Assembly: GCA_033239005.1 (NCBI GenBank)
Contig: BSQZ01000022.1
Span: 2,042,501 to 2,106,500 of the forward strand
Length of the DNA: 64,000 bases
Reading direction: 5' to 3'
Origin: Lamellibrachia satsuma
Taxonomy: Eukaryota; Annelida; Polychaeta; Sabellida; Siboglinidae
In this document: positions 44,650 to 55,158 of the stretch, piece after piece
Numbering within the stretch: the first letter of the stretch is position 1
Layout: every line of letters begins with the position of its first letter
Program-made: the position numbers and the translations under genes
Notes under the pieces: model-generated
What the model was told of the DNA's origin: nothing
The model's input: the letters and a program-made list of their open reading frames with translations, nothing else
Database searches by the model: none

Positions 44650-45610
44650 TTTATCTGTGAAATTTTGTATCTACATCTTAGTGCATAGACGAGGGATCAC
44701 CAGTAGATATTATATACTTAGGTTTTCAGAAAGCTTTCGACAAAGTGCCACATCAAAGATTATTACTTAAATTAAAAGCCCATGGTACCAGGAACAGCAT
44801 AATCAACCGGATAGGACATTGGCTGATTGACAGAAGACATCGTGTTGTAGTAGATGGGGAAGTTTCAAACAGGGAATCAGTTTTGAGTGGGGTAAAACAA
44901 GGATCAGTTTTAGGATCTTTATTATTCTCAATATATATCAATGACTTGGATGATACTAGAACAACCAATGTACTGAAATTTGTGGATGACACAAACGTGT
45001 TTAGAAAGGTTAACAATGATGGTGATAAAATACATTTACAAAACGATCTAGACAAATTCATTAAATGGTCTGACAAATGGCAGATGTTATACAATTTTGG
45101 GAAATGTAGACCATATCGTAAGAAGGATATAGATGAATACAGAGGAGAGCAACTACGATTATTCCAGAACTGACAGACCTTAGTTATGAAGAACGCCTAA
45201 AAGAATCAGATTTAACAACCCTAGCAACAAGGGGGTTAAGAGGAGATCAAATTTAAGGGTTTAATGGGTATGAAAATATTGAGAGAACATTTTTTTTTCA
45301 CTCACAAAAGATAGCAGAACTAGAAGGCATGAAGTAACATTAGTAAAGGATCAGTGTAGATAAGATATTAGGAAGTACTTGTTCTCGCAGAGGGCAATAA
45401 ATGAATGGAACAAATTATCTATAGATTGTGTAATAGCTAGCAGAGTGAATATGTTTAAAAACAAGGTTGCCACATATCTCAGTATGGCGGGTTACCCATA
45501 GATGAAATATGTTGGACTCTCAAATAAGCTGATGGCTTCCTTGTCCACTTGCCATCTGGACCTTTGCATTGGATGGCAATCTTGCTAAATCTCGCTAAAT
45601 CTTGTTAATT
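44650..45610 (+). mobile_element. CR1/L2-like LINE, 5'-truncated, antisense to gene
   Basis: The plus frame carries FQKAFDKVPHQRLLLKLKAH, GVKQGSVLGSLLFSIYINDL and FVDDTNVF (reverse transcriptase; the usual F-A-D-D alanine is valine here). After about 45173 the frame is broken; the C-terminal INEWNKLSIDCVIASRVNMF and the 3' tail with GGATGGCAATCTTGCTAAAT follow. It is the most complete member of the family whose tails litter the window. Confidence 0.82.
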
Positions 45611-45818
45611 ACACTGTGGGACCACAGCAGAGAGTTAGAAGGTGTGAGCAAAACTGAGGTAGAACGTTGCCATGACAGTAATTGCTGGTAATAAACAACA
45701 TCGTGGGTAGGTTGCACCAACAGCAGGGAAATAAGAATTTGCATGAATCCACAATGCACAGGAGAAACCAGAAACCTGAAGACATATTGTTCTTACTACA
45801 CTGCCTGGTTCCACTTAC

Positions 45819-45983
45819 CCGAAGGTCCAGCATACAGTTCATCATGGGTACAGAGTTTACGGTCATAGATCCGGTGACGGACACGCCACAAGCTTTGAAG
45901 GTCTGTGACCCTTCAATCACTCCTCTGCAGTGCTCCTCTGCACGCTGTTCTGTCCACGAAATGTCGGCAAACGACGGCAAGGG
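45819..45983 (-). CDS. VWDE-like giant gene, exon 21: Cys/helical segment (cassette A)
   Basis: 165 bp, phase 0. It starts PLPSFADISWTEQRAEEHCR and ends NCMLDLR. Cysteines at EEHCR, KACGV and NCMLD match exon 38 (EDHCR, VACRK, GCMED) and exon 53 (TSHCR, QACKN, SCIED). The shared G-x-V-(L/T/I) loop between cysteines 1 and 2 supports homology. Donor GTAAG. Confidence 0.85.
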
Positions 45984-46650
45984 CTGAAAGATGCGTATAT
46001 CAGAAATCAGGAGGCAGCTTAGTTGTCAACAGAGCTGCAAGCAAACACTAGCCCAGTGGCCAAAAGTCTTGCAGTCAAGCCGGTTGCATCCTTCAGGTTG
46101 CCAGCCCATGTGGTCAATGAATTTTACAGTCCTCCAGTATTGTAATTTTGAACACTTTTTGTATTTTCATCCGTAACCAATTTTTCAATAAATATCGTCC
46201 TAAATTATGATATTGCAACCGAACTCCATTGATGTCACATAGTGTAATGCTACCGACTCAGATAATTCATTTTGTTTTTGATTAAACTAAAGGAGGTTGT
46301 TACGGTTCTCATGGCTTTTATTTAACAATCAACACATTTTTTCCCAGGACATACAATATCATTGCTGGCAGAATATTGGTCGGGCTGGTAAATTTTGAAA
46401 CATACATGCCCAATTGGGCTGATGGACAAACATGTTAGTTTTCACTCCTGGTTTTCAAGGACTGGATGTAGAAAACAACCTGTCGATCAGTCGCAGTAAG
46501 CTAACTGGTGCTATGCTGGGTGGATAAATGTAATAAAATGTGTAATGTAGAATAGTATACCTTTCAGATAACGAACATTTAAAAATGATCTACTGCATTT
46601 ACAAGTTGCTGAGATAGAATGTGCCTGTGTAACGGTCATCACATATTTAC
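45984..46650. other. Intron 20/21, no recognised content
   Basis: No array or element identified. Confidence 0.55.
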
Positions 46651-46739
46651 CTTAGCAATGAACTGGAGGTCAAACTCAAACTCCAAGGTGGCTGTAACAG
46701 TGCTGGATTCCTTCAGCACTGCTGCTGTAATGTCCACAC
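46651..46739 (-). CDS. VWDE-like giant gene, exon 20: 'DIT...FEFD' segment (cassette A)
   Basis: 89 bp, phase 1 to 0. It reads GVDITAAVLKESSTVTATLE and FEFDLQFIAK. It is the shortest of the four copies: it lacks the G-C-x3 insertion of exons 37 (LGCVGG) and 52 (LGCDNP). Acceptor TTTCAG, donor GTAAA. Confidence 0.8.
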
Positions 46740-46853
46740 CTGAAACAACAAAAAATTATAAAATTTTAAATATAGAATTTACATAAGATAGTGAATATAA
46801 ATATATATTTCATGTAAGATAGTGACTATAAATATATCATTCATGTAGGCTAG

Positions 46854-46854
<1 letters not shown>

Positions 46855-46897
<43 letters not shown>
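46855..46897. repeat. (TA)n microsatellite
   Basis: About 20 TA dinucleotides, just before the TIR element at 46927. Confidence 0.9.
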
Positions 46898-46900
<3 letters not shown>

Positions 46901-46926
46901 CACGTAAGATAGTTAATATAATTGTA

Positions 46927-47292
46927 CAGTAAAACCTGTCTCAGCGGACAACTGTCCATAATGGACACCTGTCTATGACGGACACTTTTGAAAGTCCAAC
47001 AGGCCACCTGGTTTCAATGCAGTGGAATGCAGTAACGCCGAGTGATTAATGACGTTTTAACCAACAAAGTTTATGACACACATATATTAATGACAGCTCT
47101 TGTATTGTCTTATTAACCATAGATTTGTACCGTTAATGACAGCACCAACTAGTGAACGACAACATATCCATTCATAATATAATGGCGCCACCTAGTGGGT
47201 GTCCACTTAGTTAAATTCTCCATAATGGACACCTGTCCATAATGGGCATAATGCATAGTCCTGGCGGTGACCTCTATGGACATGTTTCACTG
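46927..47292. mobile_element. 366-bp TIR element with TA target duplication (Tc1/mariner/pogo-like MITE)
   Basis: It begins TA|CAGTAAAACCTGTCTCAGCG and ends, in reverse complement, TA|CAGTGAAACATGTCCATAGA. Subterminal GTCCATAATGGACACC repeats are typical of such MITEs. No transposase coding. Confidence 0.75.
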
Positions 47293-47343
47293 TATCATTC
47301 ACATAAGATGTTTCAAAATTAAAAGTACAAATGAAGCCATCAC

Positions 47344-47495
47344 CTGAGGATGGGTCACAGGTCGGCGAGTCAAAGTTCACACCACATTTGAAGCGTTTTT
47401 CATTGCAGTCGCAGTAGATTGCCTCCACAGCAGATGTGTCAATCGTTACATTGGCTGCTTGAATGCCCCGATAAATACTGTCTTTTATATCAACA
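47344..47495 (-). CDS. VWDE-like giant gene, exon 19: Cys linker after VWD (cassette A)
   Basis: 152 bp, phase 2 to phase 1. It contains VDIKDSIYRG, IYCDCNEKRFKCGV and SPTCDPSSG. The CxC core equals TYCDCMS (exon 36) and QFCSCMH (exon 51). The first cysteine seen there (FGSC, NGFC) is missing here (YRGIQA), so the disulphide pattern of this copy is probably different. Confidence 0.8.
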
Positions 47496-47517
47496 CTACA
47501 ACAAAATAAATTATATA

Positions 47518-47740
47518 AATACTTCTTCACAACCTTGAGTAACTATGATTCTTTTGGGCATTGTTTCTGCAAATATAAAGAAGTCCACTTGATTACTTGA
47601 CATTGAACAAGCTCCAGTTCTGGAATCACAATCTGAAATAGCAACTTGTACAAAAGACCTCCGTAATGTCTTCACATGTTGAAAGCCGACTCTAGAAGCA
47701 CACCAACTATTACACTGTTTGCACTGTGGATAAAAAAACA
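47518..47740 (-). other. Unassigned open frame in the intron 18/19
   Basis: A minus frame of about 80 codons reads CKQCNSWCASRVGF and SDCDSRTGACSMSSNQ. A possible acceptor (TTTTATCCACAG) precedes it, but its frame does not fit the phase 2 end of exon 18, and no donor gives phase agreement with exon 19. It could be an alternative exon, a relic, or chance. Confidence 0.25.
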
Positions 47741-47858
47741 CGGTTTTGGGATATCTTGATATTGAATTATTGTTCAAATGTGTAATTGTATCACAGTTTT
47801 ATGGAAATGATTATACATGTTGAGTACGAAATTACAACAGTTGTAAATCGACACCCAC

Positions 47859-47967
47859 CGCCAGGTTTCTATGAATATATTCGGCCTTCGCGTGGAGTCA
47901 GTGTCCACTTCACCGGACTTCTTGGTCAGCTCGTTTGTGTTATCACCATCCCAAGTTCCACACAGCC
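47859..47967 (-). CDS. VWDE-like giant gene, exon 18: VWD C-terminal motif GLCGTWDG (cassette A)
   Basis: 109 bp, phase 1 to phase 2. It encodes GLCGTWDGDNTNELTKKSGE and ends FIETWR. GLCGTxDGDxxNE is the canonical VWD closing motif; its acidic side chains bind calcium in VWF-type domains. The distal (R)-P-N-x-F-I-x-(T/S)-W-R tail matches exons 35 and 50. Confidence 0.9.
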
Positions 47968-48429
47968 CTGCAATCAACAAACGGTGTGAACAGTCCATGC
48001 TATTGGCTACACTCATAGAGAGCTGTCAACAGAGGCAAGATATATACTTAAAGTGTAGGACTGTTGACTGTTTGTTGCCTCAGTGACAAGCTGACATGAT
48101 GCGTGGTATGCTGAGTTAACCATTTCAGTATGACAGGCCGGTATACCGGCCGCATGGTCTACGACGCTTTGGTATGACATTGTTTTGATGCTTATGTATG
48201 GTTATGATCTAGGATTACTAATAATGCTGTTTCCAAACCCCCTAGTTGCATACAGATGTACACTACCAAATGAGTGCATAATCATTTATTCACTGACTTA
48301 TTTAAATTATTTATTCAGTGCAATGTTTCCACGTTTACTTCCAATAAACTGGCCACCATAACAACATTCTACATATTTATCCCAATTTCAGCGACATTTC
48401 TAGGAATATGGCTTGTGTGTAAGACCTGT

Positions 48430-48806
48430 TATGACCTACACCATGGTCATGACCGACTCTGTCATTTACACCATTGTCATAACCCACTCTGTCACACTAT
48501 GGTCATGACCCATTCTGTCACACCACAGTGATGACCCACTTTGTCACTTACATCATTGTTATGACCCACTCAGTCACTTACACAATAGTCATGACCCTAT
48601 CACTTACACCATGGTCATAACCCACTATGTCACTTACACACTGGTCATGACCCATTCAATCACACCATTGTCATTACACAGTCACTTATACCATGGTCAT
48701 GACCCACACAGTAACTCTAACCCTGGTCATGACCATCTCAGTCACTTACACCGTGGTCATGACCCAATCACATACACCATGGTCATGACCCACACAGTCA
48801 CTTACC
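48430..48806 (-). repeat. 30-bp minisatellite carrying the exon 17 donor, about 12 units
   Basis: On the minus strand each unit has GGT|GTAAGTGACTGAGTGGGT plus CATGACCAT. The authentic exon 17 donor (GAGG|GTAAGTGACTG) is the first copy. In frame, GGTAAGTGA gives an immediate stop, so only the first donor is usable for the protein. Confidence 0.88.
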
Positions 48807-48908
48807 CTCTGTCCGGCTGTAGTCTGATGATGCTGGCACAAAATACACATTTACATAATCCTGGTAGCTGTTGACCACTCTGACATATCCTCCTGTTGGC
48901 AAAGTAAC
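48806..48908 (-). CDS. VWDE-like giant gene, exon 17: VWD strand (cassette A)
   Basis: 103 bp, phase 0 to phase 1, same length as exon 34. It begins VTLPTGGYVRVVNSY and ends SDYSRTEG. The LPTG start and the (S/Q)-x-T-E-G end are shared with exons 34 and 50. Its donor, GTAAGTGACTG, is the first member of a 30-bp tandem repeat that fills the next intron. Confidence 0.85.
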
Positions 48909-49138
48909 CTGGGAAACAGATAACCATAGTGATGGTTGCTAGTTATTTTTAAACATCTGCTTTCCGTTTAAAAAATCACAGAATACAATATGTAACCAGA
49001 ATATAATGAAAGTATAAATACAAGTTGACAACTGAATTTGACCAATTGTGAATCGCCTCATAAATTTATTTAAACTAGCCACAAAACTTTTCATGAACAG
49101 ATCTCACTAAAACAGGAGAATATACAACATTAGCTAAC

Positions 49139-49354
49139 CCGATACTCATCGCCGCCTTTGTACTGGTACACTTTGGTGCCCGAGGTGAGTTTGCCATTGA
49201 GGTACGCAGTGACGGTCATTGGCACGTCCACTCTACTGCCCCTCTTTGCCCCGCACCGGTCAATGACGATGACATCATCACCAGATTTCACAGCCACGGC
49301 ACAATTGCATGTAGCTTCTGCTACTGCGGCACACTGTCTCAGGAACGTGTTCAC
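49139..49354 (-). CDS. VWDE-like giant gene, exon 16: VWD core (cassette A)
   Basis: 216 bp, phase 0. It encodes VNTFLRQCAAV, CNCAVAVKSGDDVIVIDRCG and a C-terminal GDEYR. The G-D-D-V-I-V-I-D-x-C-G motif is identical in all three cassettes. The (R/Q)C...CxC pattern gives the VWD disulphides. The donor is GTTAG, which is weaker than usual. Compared with exons 33 and 49 it has CAAVAEATCNC in place of CNGHAACHC. Confidence 0.87.
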
Positions 49355-49379
49355 CTGGATTGCACAATGACACACATAT

Positions 49380-49435
49380 ATGTATAAGTACATGAACACA
49401 CACACGCACGCACACACAAACACATACACAATATT
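49380..49435. repeat. CA microsatellite
   Basis: ACACACGCACGCACACACAA next to the exon 16 acceptor. Confidence 0.8.
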
Positions 49436-49849
49436 AATTAGTTTGTGACTGTATGTCTGTCTGTAAGTTCTCTCATATCTACGTCAGTTTTGCATGTATG
49501 GGGCTGATGTTATGTGGCCGTGCCCTGGGGGCTCATTGTGATGGTTCATACAGTAAAAAAAAATTTCCCAGGGGAATGTGGACAAACAATTGTCAGCAAC
49601 GCTGTGTGTTTTCTGTGATTGTTGCATGATCTATATCAAATGTCCACATACGATTGCTTCATGAAACCAGCAGTTGTACATGGTTTTTGGGACATGAAAT
49701 TGTCACTGCCATGGCATTGTCCTACAAAAACTTGACAATTTGACTGGGTACTCTTGAGTGGTTGCCTTTTTCACCCATGCAGTGCTGGGTAATTCGGCAA
49801 TATATATAACGTTTAATCAAATGTAAACTGTTCATTCTTATATATCGTA

Positions 49850-50035
49850 CTCCACCTACACAATGTCCACCCTATATGGCTAGTCTCCTATGTCTTTCAA
49901 ATATGCAGGCAGCACAGAGTACCCCACAACAGTTTTCTTTCTTAAAACTAAGCTTAAACTGGGCGAGCACCCTTTTTCTTCTGCTGTGCCCAAAATCTGG
50001 AACAAACTTTAACATCATCTGAAACTGTTTGTTGT
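49850..50035 (+). mobile_element. LINE C-terminal relic
   Basis: The plus frame reads TVFFLKTKLKLGEHPFSSAV and PKIWNKL, as in the C-terminal end of LINE reverse transcriptase ORFs. No flanking structure seen. Confidence 0.45.
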
Positions 50036-50039
50036 CATT

Positions 50040-50145
50040 GTTATCTTAGTCATTACCAAGTTATCTTAGTCATTACCAAGTTATCTTAGTCATTACCAAG
50101 TTATCTTAGTCATTACCAAGGTATCTTTGTCAATACCAAGTTTCC
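50040..50145. repeat. 20-bp tandem repeat (TTATCTTAGTCATTACCAAG), about 5 units
   Basis: Perfect to near-perfect copies. Confidence 0.92.
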
Positions 50146-50896
50146 AGTGTATATCTTGCTTGGAACTACCCATAAAAAAATGGGTTCTGTCATAGGGCAT
50201 TTCAAGTTTCTTTGCCTAATCTTTCATGCCCATTTGTTCTCAGAAGTGTGTTTTCAGATGTCAGACAGGTAAAGTAAAACCTAGCAAATCTGAATAATGT
50301 CTTCAGTGTTGCTTAGTTGAGGACAAGCTAGCGCTGCCACAGTTCCATTTGTCAAGGGTCTGTATGGTTCTTGGTTCTCAATGACCATTTATTCAAGGTA
50401 GGGGTCTGACACAGTTCCAGTGTGGTAGACTGGGAGTTGTCTACTCTTGAAAGAAGAGAGAGGAAAACCCATAAAATTGTTAAACGCACCAACAGAGGCC
50501 TAAAATAGGTCAATTACAAAGCAGCTACGTAACTGCACACATTTTATTTTAAGACAAAAAACTACAGTATTTGAATCGGCCTCATTGAGCTATAGTCAAC
50601 AAACGCAAGTTGACAATGGACATTAGATACTGTTGAGTTTAGAACGCTAAGAGTGTGTTACTTTGCTACCAATGTAACTAGTGTTGTGACGGTTCTGGGT
50701 CTGGAAGGGCATAGACCCGAGACCTGCTGTATCTATTGGGACCCACAGTTTTGGTTCCACACCCTGAAGTGTCACAGCTCTAGAACACGCACCATCCAAA
50801 TAAAGAATACACAAATACAAACTTTAACATGATCACTAGCTGCAGTTTGGTCATCTGGTACATATTATTCTGAAAAAATAATACATTTTTGATTAC

Positions 50897-50960
50897 CTGA
50901 TATGGCAGAGTCTTGTGCTTATACAGAACAAACTCTCCTTCCAGAAACAGGTCGTAGGTT
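50897..50960 (-). CDS. VWDE-like giant gene, exon 15: VWD strand 'EGEFVLYKH' (cassette A)
   Basis: A 64-bp exon encoding TYDLFLEGEFVLYKHKTLPY plus Q. It supplies the second VWD strand, equivalent to exon 48 (YYDNFLEGEQVLYRHKTLPF, also 64 bp) and to the first quarter of exon 33, where no intron separates it from the next segment. Acceptor TTTCAG, donor GTAAT. Confidence 0.87.
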
Positions 50961-51209
50961 CTGAAACATTCAGATTACGTTGTCGAAATTTGCTAATATT
51001 ACTGATTGGTATATTTTTTATTATGATAACTAGTTACACTAGTTAGTAATATTATACACAAAATGAACACAAAATGCTTAAGATGATCTTGTAATTGGCT
51101 GGCACAGCTTCAAATCATTGACGCAGCCAAGAACAACAGAAATATGATGGGGATAATAAAGCATTTTTATTTCTTACTGAAAGACAAATCAAATAATGAT
51201 GGAACTTAC

Positions 51210-51286
51210 TTGGCATCAAATGTTGTAATATGGGGGTCGTTGACTGCACTGCATGAAGCTGGCTTGTCGGTGTTTACGATCTTTAT
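51210..51286 (-). CDS. VWDE-like giant gene, exon 14: start of VWD domain (cassette A)
   Basis: 77 bp, phase 0 to phase 2. It encodes IKIVNTDKPASCSAVNDPHI and TTFDA. The D-P-H-x2-T-F-D motif is the canonical opening of von Willebrand factor type D domains. It is the same length as exons 32 and 47. The strong GTAAG donor splits the lysine codon after TTFDA. Confidence 0.9.
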
Positions 51287-51354
51287 CTGTAGAGTCAATG
51301 AGCAGGTCATCATTGCATGGAATAACAACAGTGTTTCACTGAACACAATGCAGC

Positions 51355-51605
51355 TATGTGCATCTTGTATATACCATGACATACCATGGTATATCGTGGT
51401 AAACTGTGGTAGAACATGGTAAGCTATAATATACCATGCTTTGTCAGATATAGTATGTTAAAGTGTGGCATACAATGGGTTACCTCTTTCAAAACACCAT
51501 GGCATACCATGGTTTACCTGTTTTAAAAAGACCATGGAGCACCATGGTATTTTACCATGGTATACCATGATTTTTTACCATGGTATATTATGGTGTAATT
51601 TTATA
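51355..51605. repeat. Cluster of ACCATGGT palindromes
   Basis: ATACCATGGTATA and related self-complementary motifs occur at least ten times in 250 bp, in the intron between exons 13 and 14. Confidence 0.75.
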
Positions 51606-51893
51606 AGGGTAACTTTCCTTATGGAAGAGCACCCTCTTATGTAAAAATATGAATAATAAATATAGTAATAAAAATATGAATACATTTTTCACATTTAACT
51701 TGGGCAGATTCAGTTATTTTATACCTCATAAAAGACAGTAATAACAGTACCATTATAATCATTATGTGAAGTCTATGATAAAAATTCAAGAATATCTACT
51801 ACGAGAATTCAATCACCACTAAAAAACTGAATAAAAAACTTCTAAAACTAAAACAAATACATGATCTCATCTTCACGATGTATGCAAACAAAC

Positions 51894-52301
51894 CTGGATT
51901 GTCGTGATTTGTGTCTCGTAGACAGTGACTTTAATGCTAGTATGGTACTCAATCCGTTGGTAGAGCACCAACGTCCGTGTGACATCCTGGTCATAGAGTC
52001 CATCCATCATCGCTTTAACTGAAATATGTTGCTCTGTTTGCCAATTCTCAGCTGTCAGTTGCACACCACAGAATGCATCGTCAAGAACATTGCCTCCACT
52101 CCAACCAATCACAGCCTGTGAGATGCCATCGCCATTAGCACATGTGTAGTCAGACTTTGAGGATTCTATGCGAGCAACAATTTTGACAATGCATCCTTCG
52201 TTCGATCCAACACAGAGGAAGGATGGAGGAAGCGTTCCTTGTACCTTCACGACAGTTCCTGGGCGACCTTCCACTACAGTCAATGGTCCTTTCGTCAGAA
52301 C
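51894..52301 (-). CDS. VWDE-like giant gene, exon 13: large beta domain before VWD (cassette A)
   Basis: A 408-bp exon, phase 0. It starts VLTKGPLTVVEG and carries LPPSFLCVG, CIVKIVARI, ISQAVIGW and CGVQLTAENW. Exons 31 and 46 have the same landmarks (LPPRFIC/LPPRLMC, IPQAVIGW/VPQAMVGF, CGVKVMETNW/CGLVVTDSNW) in 417 bp. It is an extracellular beta-sandwich found ahead of VWD domains in VWDE-like proteins; I do not recognise a more specific name. Confidence 0.85.
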
Positions 52302-52439
52302 CTACAAAATGACAGAAACCAAGGTTTCGGCAAGATCTCGTATGATTATAAGTTGTATAGTTGATAGCGGCTGGCACTGGGATATGAGAGTATGCATCCA
52401 CGGTTGCATGCAGGACTTTATGCTACCAACAGCGTGAGC

Positions 52440-53300
52440 AGGGCACGGCAGGGTCAATAGGTTATCATGCTAATTTATGCTAATTTAAGGGTAGGCAAAG
52501 AAACCCGGATGACTGACTAAGCGCTCCCGTGACACCGCTAAACCAATCAGAGTGCAGCAATCATTCGAATGACGCAGTTTGAAATTAAGCAGCTTCACTC
52601 CGAATATTTGATATATGCGGAGTAGACATGCCTTCTCGGGTTGACAAGTTTTCGACCCACCCTCCTCCCCATTTTCTGCTGCTGAAGGTTACATTAATGT
52701 GTTTAGTAGTGTTGTGCTTGGTAACATTTTTTACATTTCCGGTGGAAGTGAAGTCACCACCTTCCCTATGACGATTTCCCAGTGGACTTTGGGCTTTTCA
52801 TTTGGCTATCTGCTCTGCCCGTTCACGTAGGGTTTTGGTGCGGAGTGGAAGACGACTTCCCTTCCATCCTCGATGTTGGGATGGTTTTTTGCTAATTAGC
52901 GTTATGGCCCCACCTTTTAGGTCACAAAAATATATAGAGTAGGAATTTTAGCAAGTAGTGTAGTCCAGTGTTGCTGTATATGCTAATAGGTTATGGGTCG
53001 AGTATTGTCGGTGTTGGGTTAATGTTTTAATGTGCTGGTGACGATGCCATGAATTGTCTTGTGTTGTAGGAATATTACTACATGTACTGTATTGCTATGT
53101 CGAAGTGTGGGCTCTGGGAGCATTGTGTCCAGGCGGCTTTGTATGAGGCTCAGCCACAGGCTTGGCACATGTTAAAGGGTCCACATTTCATGCTCTTAAT
53201 CAGAAGAATATGCCATTAGGCATAATCTTAATAAACGTCATTCATTTGGCCTTTTCATATCTTTACATCTGGCTTGCGTTGTTGATTGCATAAAGGAAAA
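52440..53300 (+). mobile_element. Repeat family X, long plus-oriented copy
   Basis: It carries AAACGTCATTCATTTGGCCT near its 3' end and terminates TTGTTGATTGCATAAA. Its 5' part is a diverged counterpart of the 12295-12560 segment (CTGATTGGTTTAGCG when read in reverse complement). About 860 bp, no coding capacity. Confidence 0.72.
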
Positions 53301-53598
53301 TATGTAAAAAAATTTGGCAATGGCTGCAAAACATACCAGCTGCTCTTCAAAATATACTGATTGCACAGAGTGTGAAAATTAATTAATTACACAATGGAAT
53401 TTGTCATCAACTACAATGCATTCTTGAAATAATGAAAGCTGTTTTCTTAATTAGCATGCTAAACCTCAATTGAATTTGAGCAATTATCTGGATGTTTGCA
53501 GATTTTAATAACTGGTGTGAATAAATTTAAACAGATTTGTGTTTTTCAAATATCAAAAACCTTAAAAAACAACGTGTGTGAGAAAATAATTCACTGAC

Positions 53599-53691
53599 CT
53601 TGACTTCGGCCTTGAAGGGGTCACTTCGAACTGGGCAGCTCTTGAACTTATCGCAGGATTCAGCGTGACAGGCAGAGACGTCACAGAAAAT
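53599..53691 (-). CDS. VWDE-like giant gene, exon 12: Cys-rich linker (cassette A)
   Basis: A 93-bp exon (31 codons, phase 0) with four cysteines: IFCDVSACHAESCDKFKSCP. It matches exon 30 (IVCRVYTC...CNKVKCP) and exon 45 (ILCRVYSC...CDSVKCP), which are both 90 bp. It connects the Ig-like unit to the large domain in exon 13. Acceptor GACAG, donor GTCAG. Confidence 0.85.
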
Positions 53692-54132
53692 CTGTCAACA
53701 AATACAGGTTATGAGTATTGTACAGAGAAAAGGAAAAGGATAAGCTAAGCATTGGCACTGTGACATTTCTGGAAAAAATAAAGCCATGACATAGCTGGCA
53801 AATCATTATCATAAGGAACAAATGTTATTTTAACTACCAAGCTTGACATGTAATTGGTTCCAAAAAACATAATGAAGGTTTCGTATATTTCACACAGTGG
53901 TGTCAGACAAAAAAATAACCTAAATAAAATTGCATTTACCATAGACTTAAACAACATTTTTATTTTACTCAAAATAATATTTTTGATGTATAAAAATTGA
54001 GAAACTACCCATAGAAATTACGGAAATACACTTGATTAAAATGGTCAACAAATACAAAATGTTATCACCAGTCAGCTATTAGATAGCAATGGTATAAATA
54101 CTATAGTAATAATTGTGCTTAGCTATATATCC
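53692..54132. other. Intron 11/12, AT-rich, no recognised content
   Basis: Nothing recognised before the palindrome at 54133. Confidence 0.55.
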
Positions 54133-54176
54133 AATTTTAATTACCTACCTATATATATAGGTAGGTAATTAAAATT
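54133..54176. other. Perfect 44-bp palindrome without spacer
   Basis: AATTTTAATTACCTACCTAT reads into its exact reverse complement around a TATATATA centre. TA-rich microsatellites follow at 54190-54290. Confidence 0.88.
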
Positions 54177-54382
54177 AGAAGTAAAATTATATACATATAT
54201 ATATATGTGTGTATGTATGTATAAAGAATAATAACATTAATTTTAAAGGTAAAATAATGATATATATACATATATACATGATTTTTTAAAGAAAACTGCA
54301 CTATATAAAAATAAAGTTATGTTCTCTATTATTATTTAAAATATATGGAGACCTTTAAATATCATCTGATGAGGTCACTCAC

Positions 54383-54633
54383 CCCTTTGGTCAACTGGTC
54401 AGGACTGACATTGCTAGCGTCAAGTTGGTGGTCACTGTCATACGATGCCTGAACAATTGTATGATTTGCAATCACTCTACCAGCATCATCTGTCCACCTG
54501 ATGTAATAGCGAACGTCATCGTCTAGTGACCGATCAAAGTGACACACAAGTGATGTTTGCTCAGTTGAGTTGACCTTGAACTGTGCACTGGCATCGATGC
54601 TGATGCGAGGAGCTTTCTTTATAATCGGGAATG
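54383..54633 (-). CDS. VWDE-like giant gene, exon 11: Ig-like beta-sandwich (cassette A)
   Basis: 251 bp, phase 1 to phase 0. The core reads SLVCHFDRS ... VRYYIRWTDDAGR: a cysteine followed at Ig-like spacing by a tryptophan, as in exon 29 (LKCEVYA ... ELQWIINGA) and exon 44 (LECRFQA ... DVDWIIDGV). This Cys...(V/L)xW unit before a small Cys linker is characteristic of VWDE-like ectodomains. Ends TKG before GTGAG. Confidence 0.82.
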
Positions 54634-55046
54634 CTGAAATAGGAGTTATGTGTTCATTGATAAGAGTGCTGTTGTGTAACTATATTTTCTTAAAAAGAAA
54701 ATAAATCTAAAATAAGTAGACCTAACTACTACGGTAACTTTCACAATATGTAACCATTCCTATAAATGGCTATTTATTCATAGCTACTTCAATATTGCTC
54801 AAACGTTGGTTTGTATATTATGTCATATTTTAACATATGCAAGTTTCTGTCCACATTTTGTTTTATAAATTCTTGCAAGTTCGAAACACAATTTCGGCAC
54901 AGTTCTGTATTTATCAACATATGATTTAGGACAACAAAGCTCCTAAATAATTGTAAGAGAAAACATCGGGACTAAATTGACCCTGCTGAAGGGTTACAGG
55001 ATACATCGAAGGACTACTACTTGTACTAAACAATGACTGTACTCAC
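54634..55046. other. Intron 10/11, no recognised content
   Basis: Nothing recognised. Confidence 0.6.
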
Positions 55047-55158
55047 GGATGGGGCAGTGCTGCACTGCTTCAAGCTGTGTTGCATTCAGAGCTTCGTTGT
55101 AGATCTGGAGGCAGGCCATGCGTCCCTTGAAGTATTTCCAACTGCCCGATACTCCAGC
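55047..55158 (-). CDS. VWDE-like giant gene, exon 10: C-terminal strand of LamG (cassette A)
   Basis: 112 bp, from GCCCCAG to GTGAG. It encodes AGVSGSWKYFKGRMACLQIY and then QLEAVQHCPI. F-(K/S/N)-G-x-(V/I/M)-(S/A)-C-L-Q-I is the closing strand of the LamG fold in every copy (FKGRVSCLQIF, FSGKISCLQIF, YNGYMSCLQIS), and the second cysteine (HCP) pairs with it. Ends in phase 1 like the other LamG exons. Confidence 0.85.

Noticed and set aside
47859..47967. Reading the VWD copies as three separate genes
   Set aside because: Phases run continuously between cassettes, and no stop, polyadenylation-like end or start lies between them; a single transcript is simpler, though unproven.
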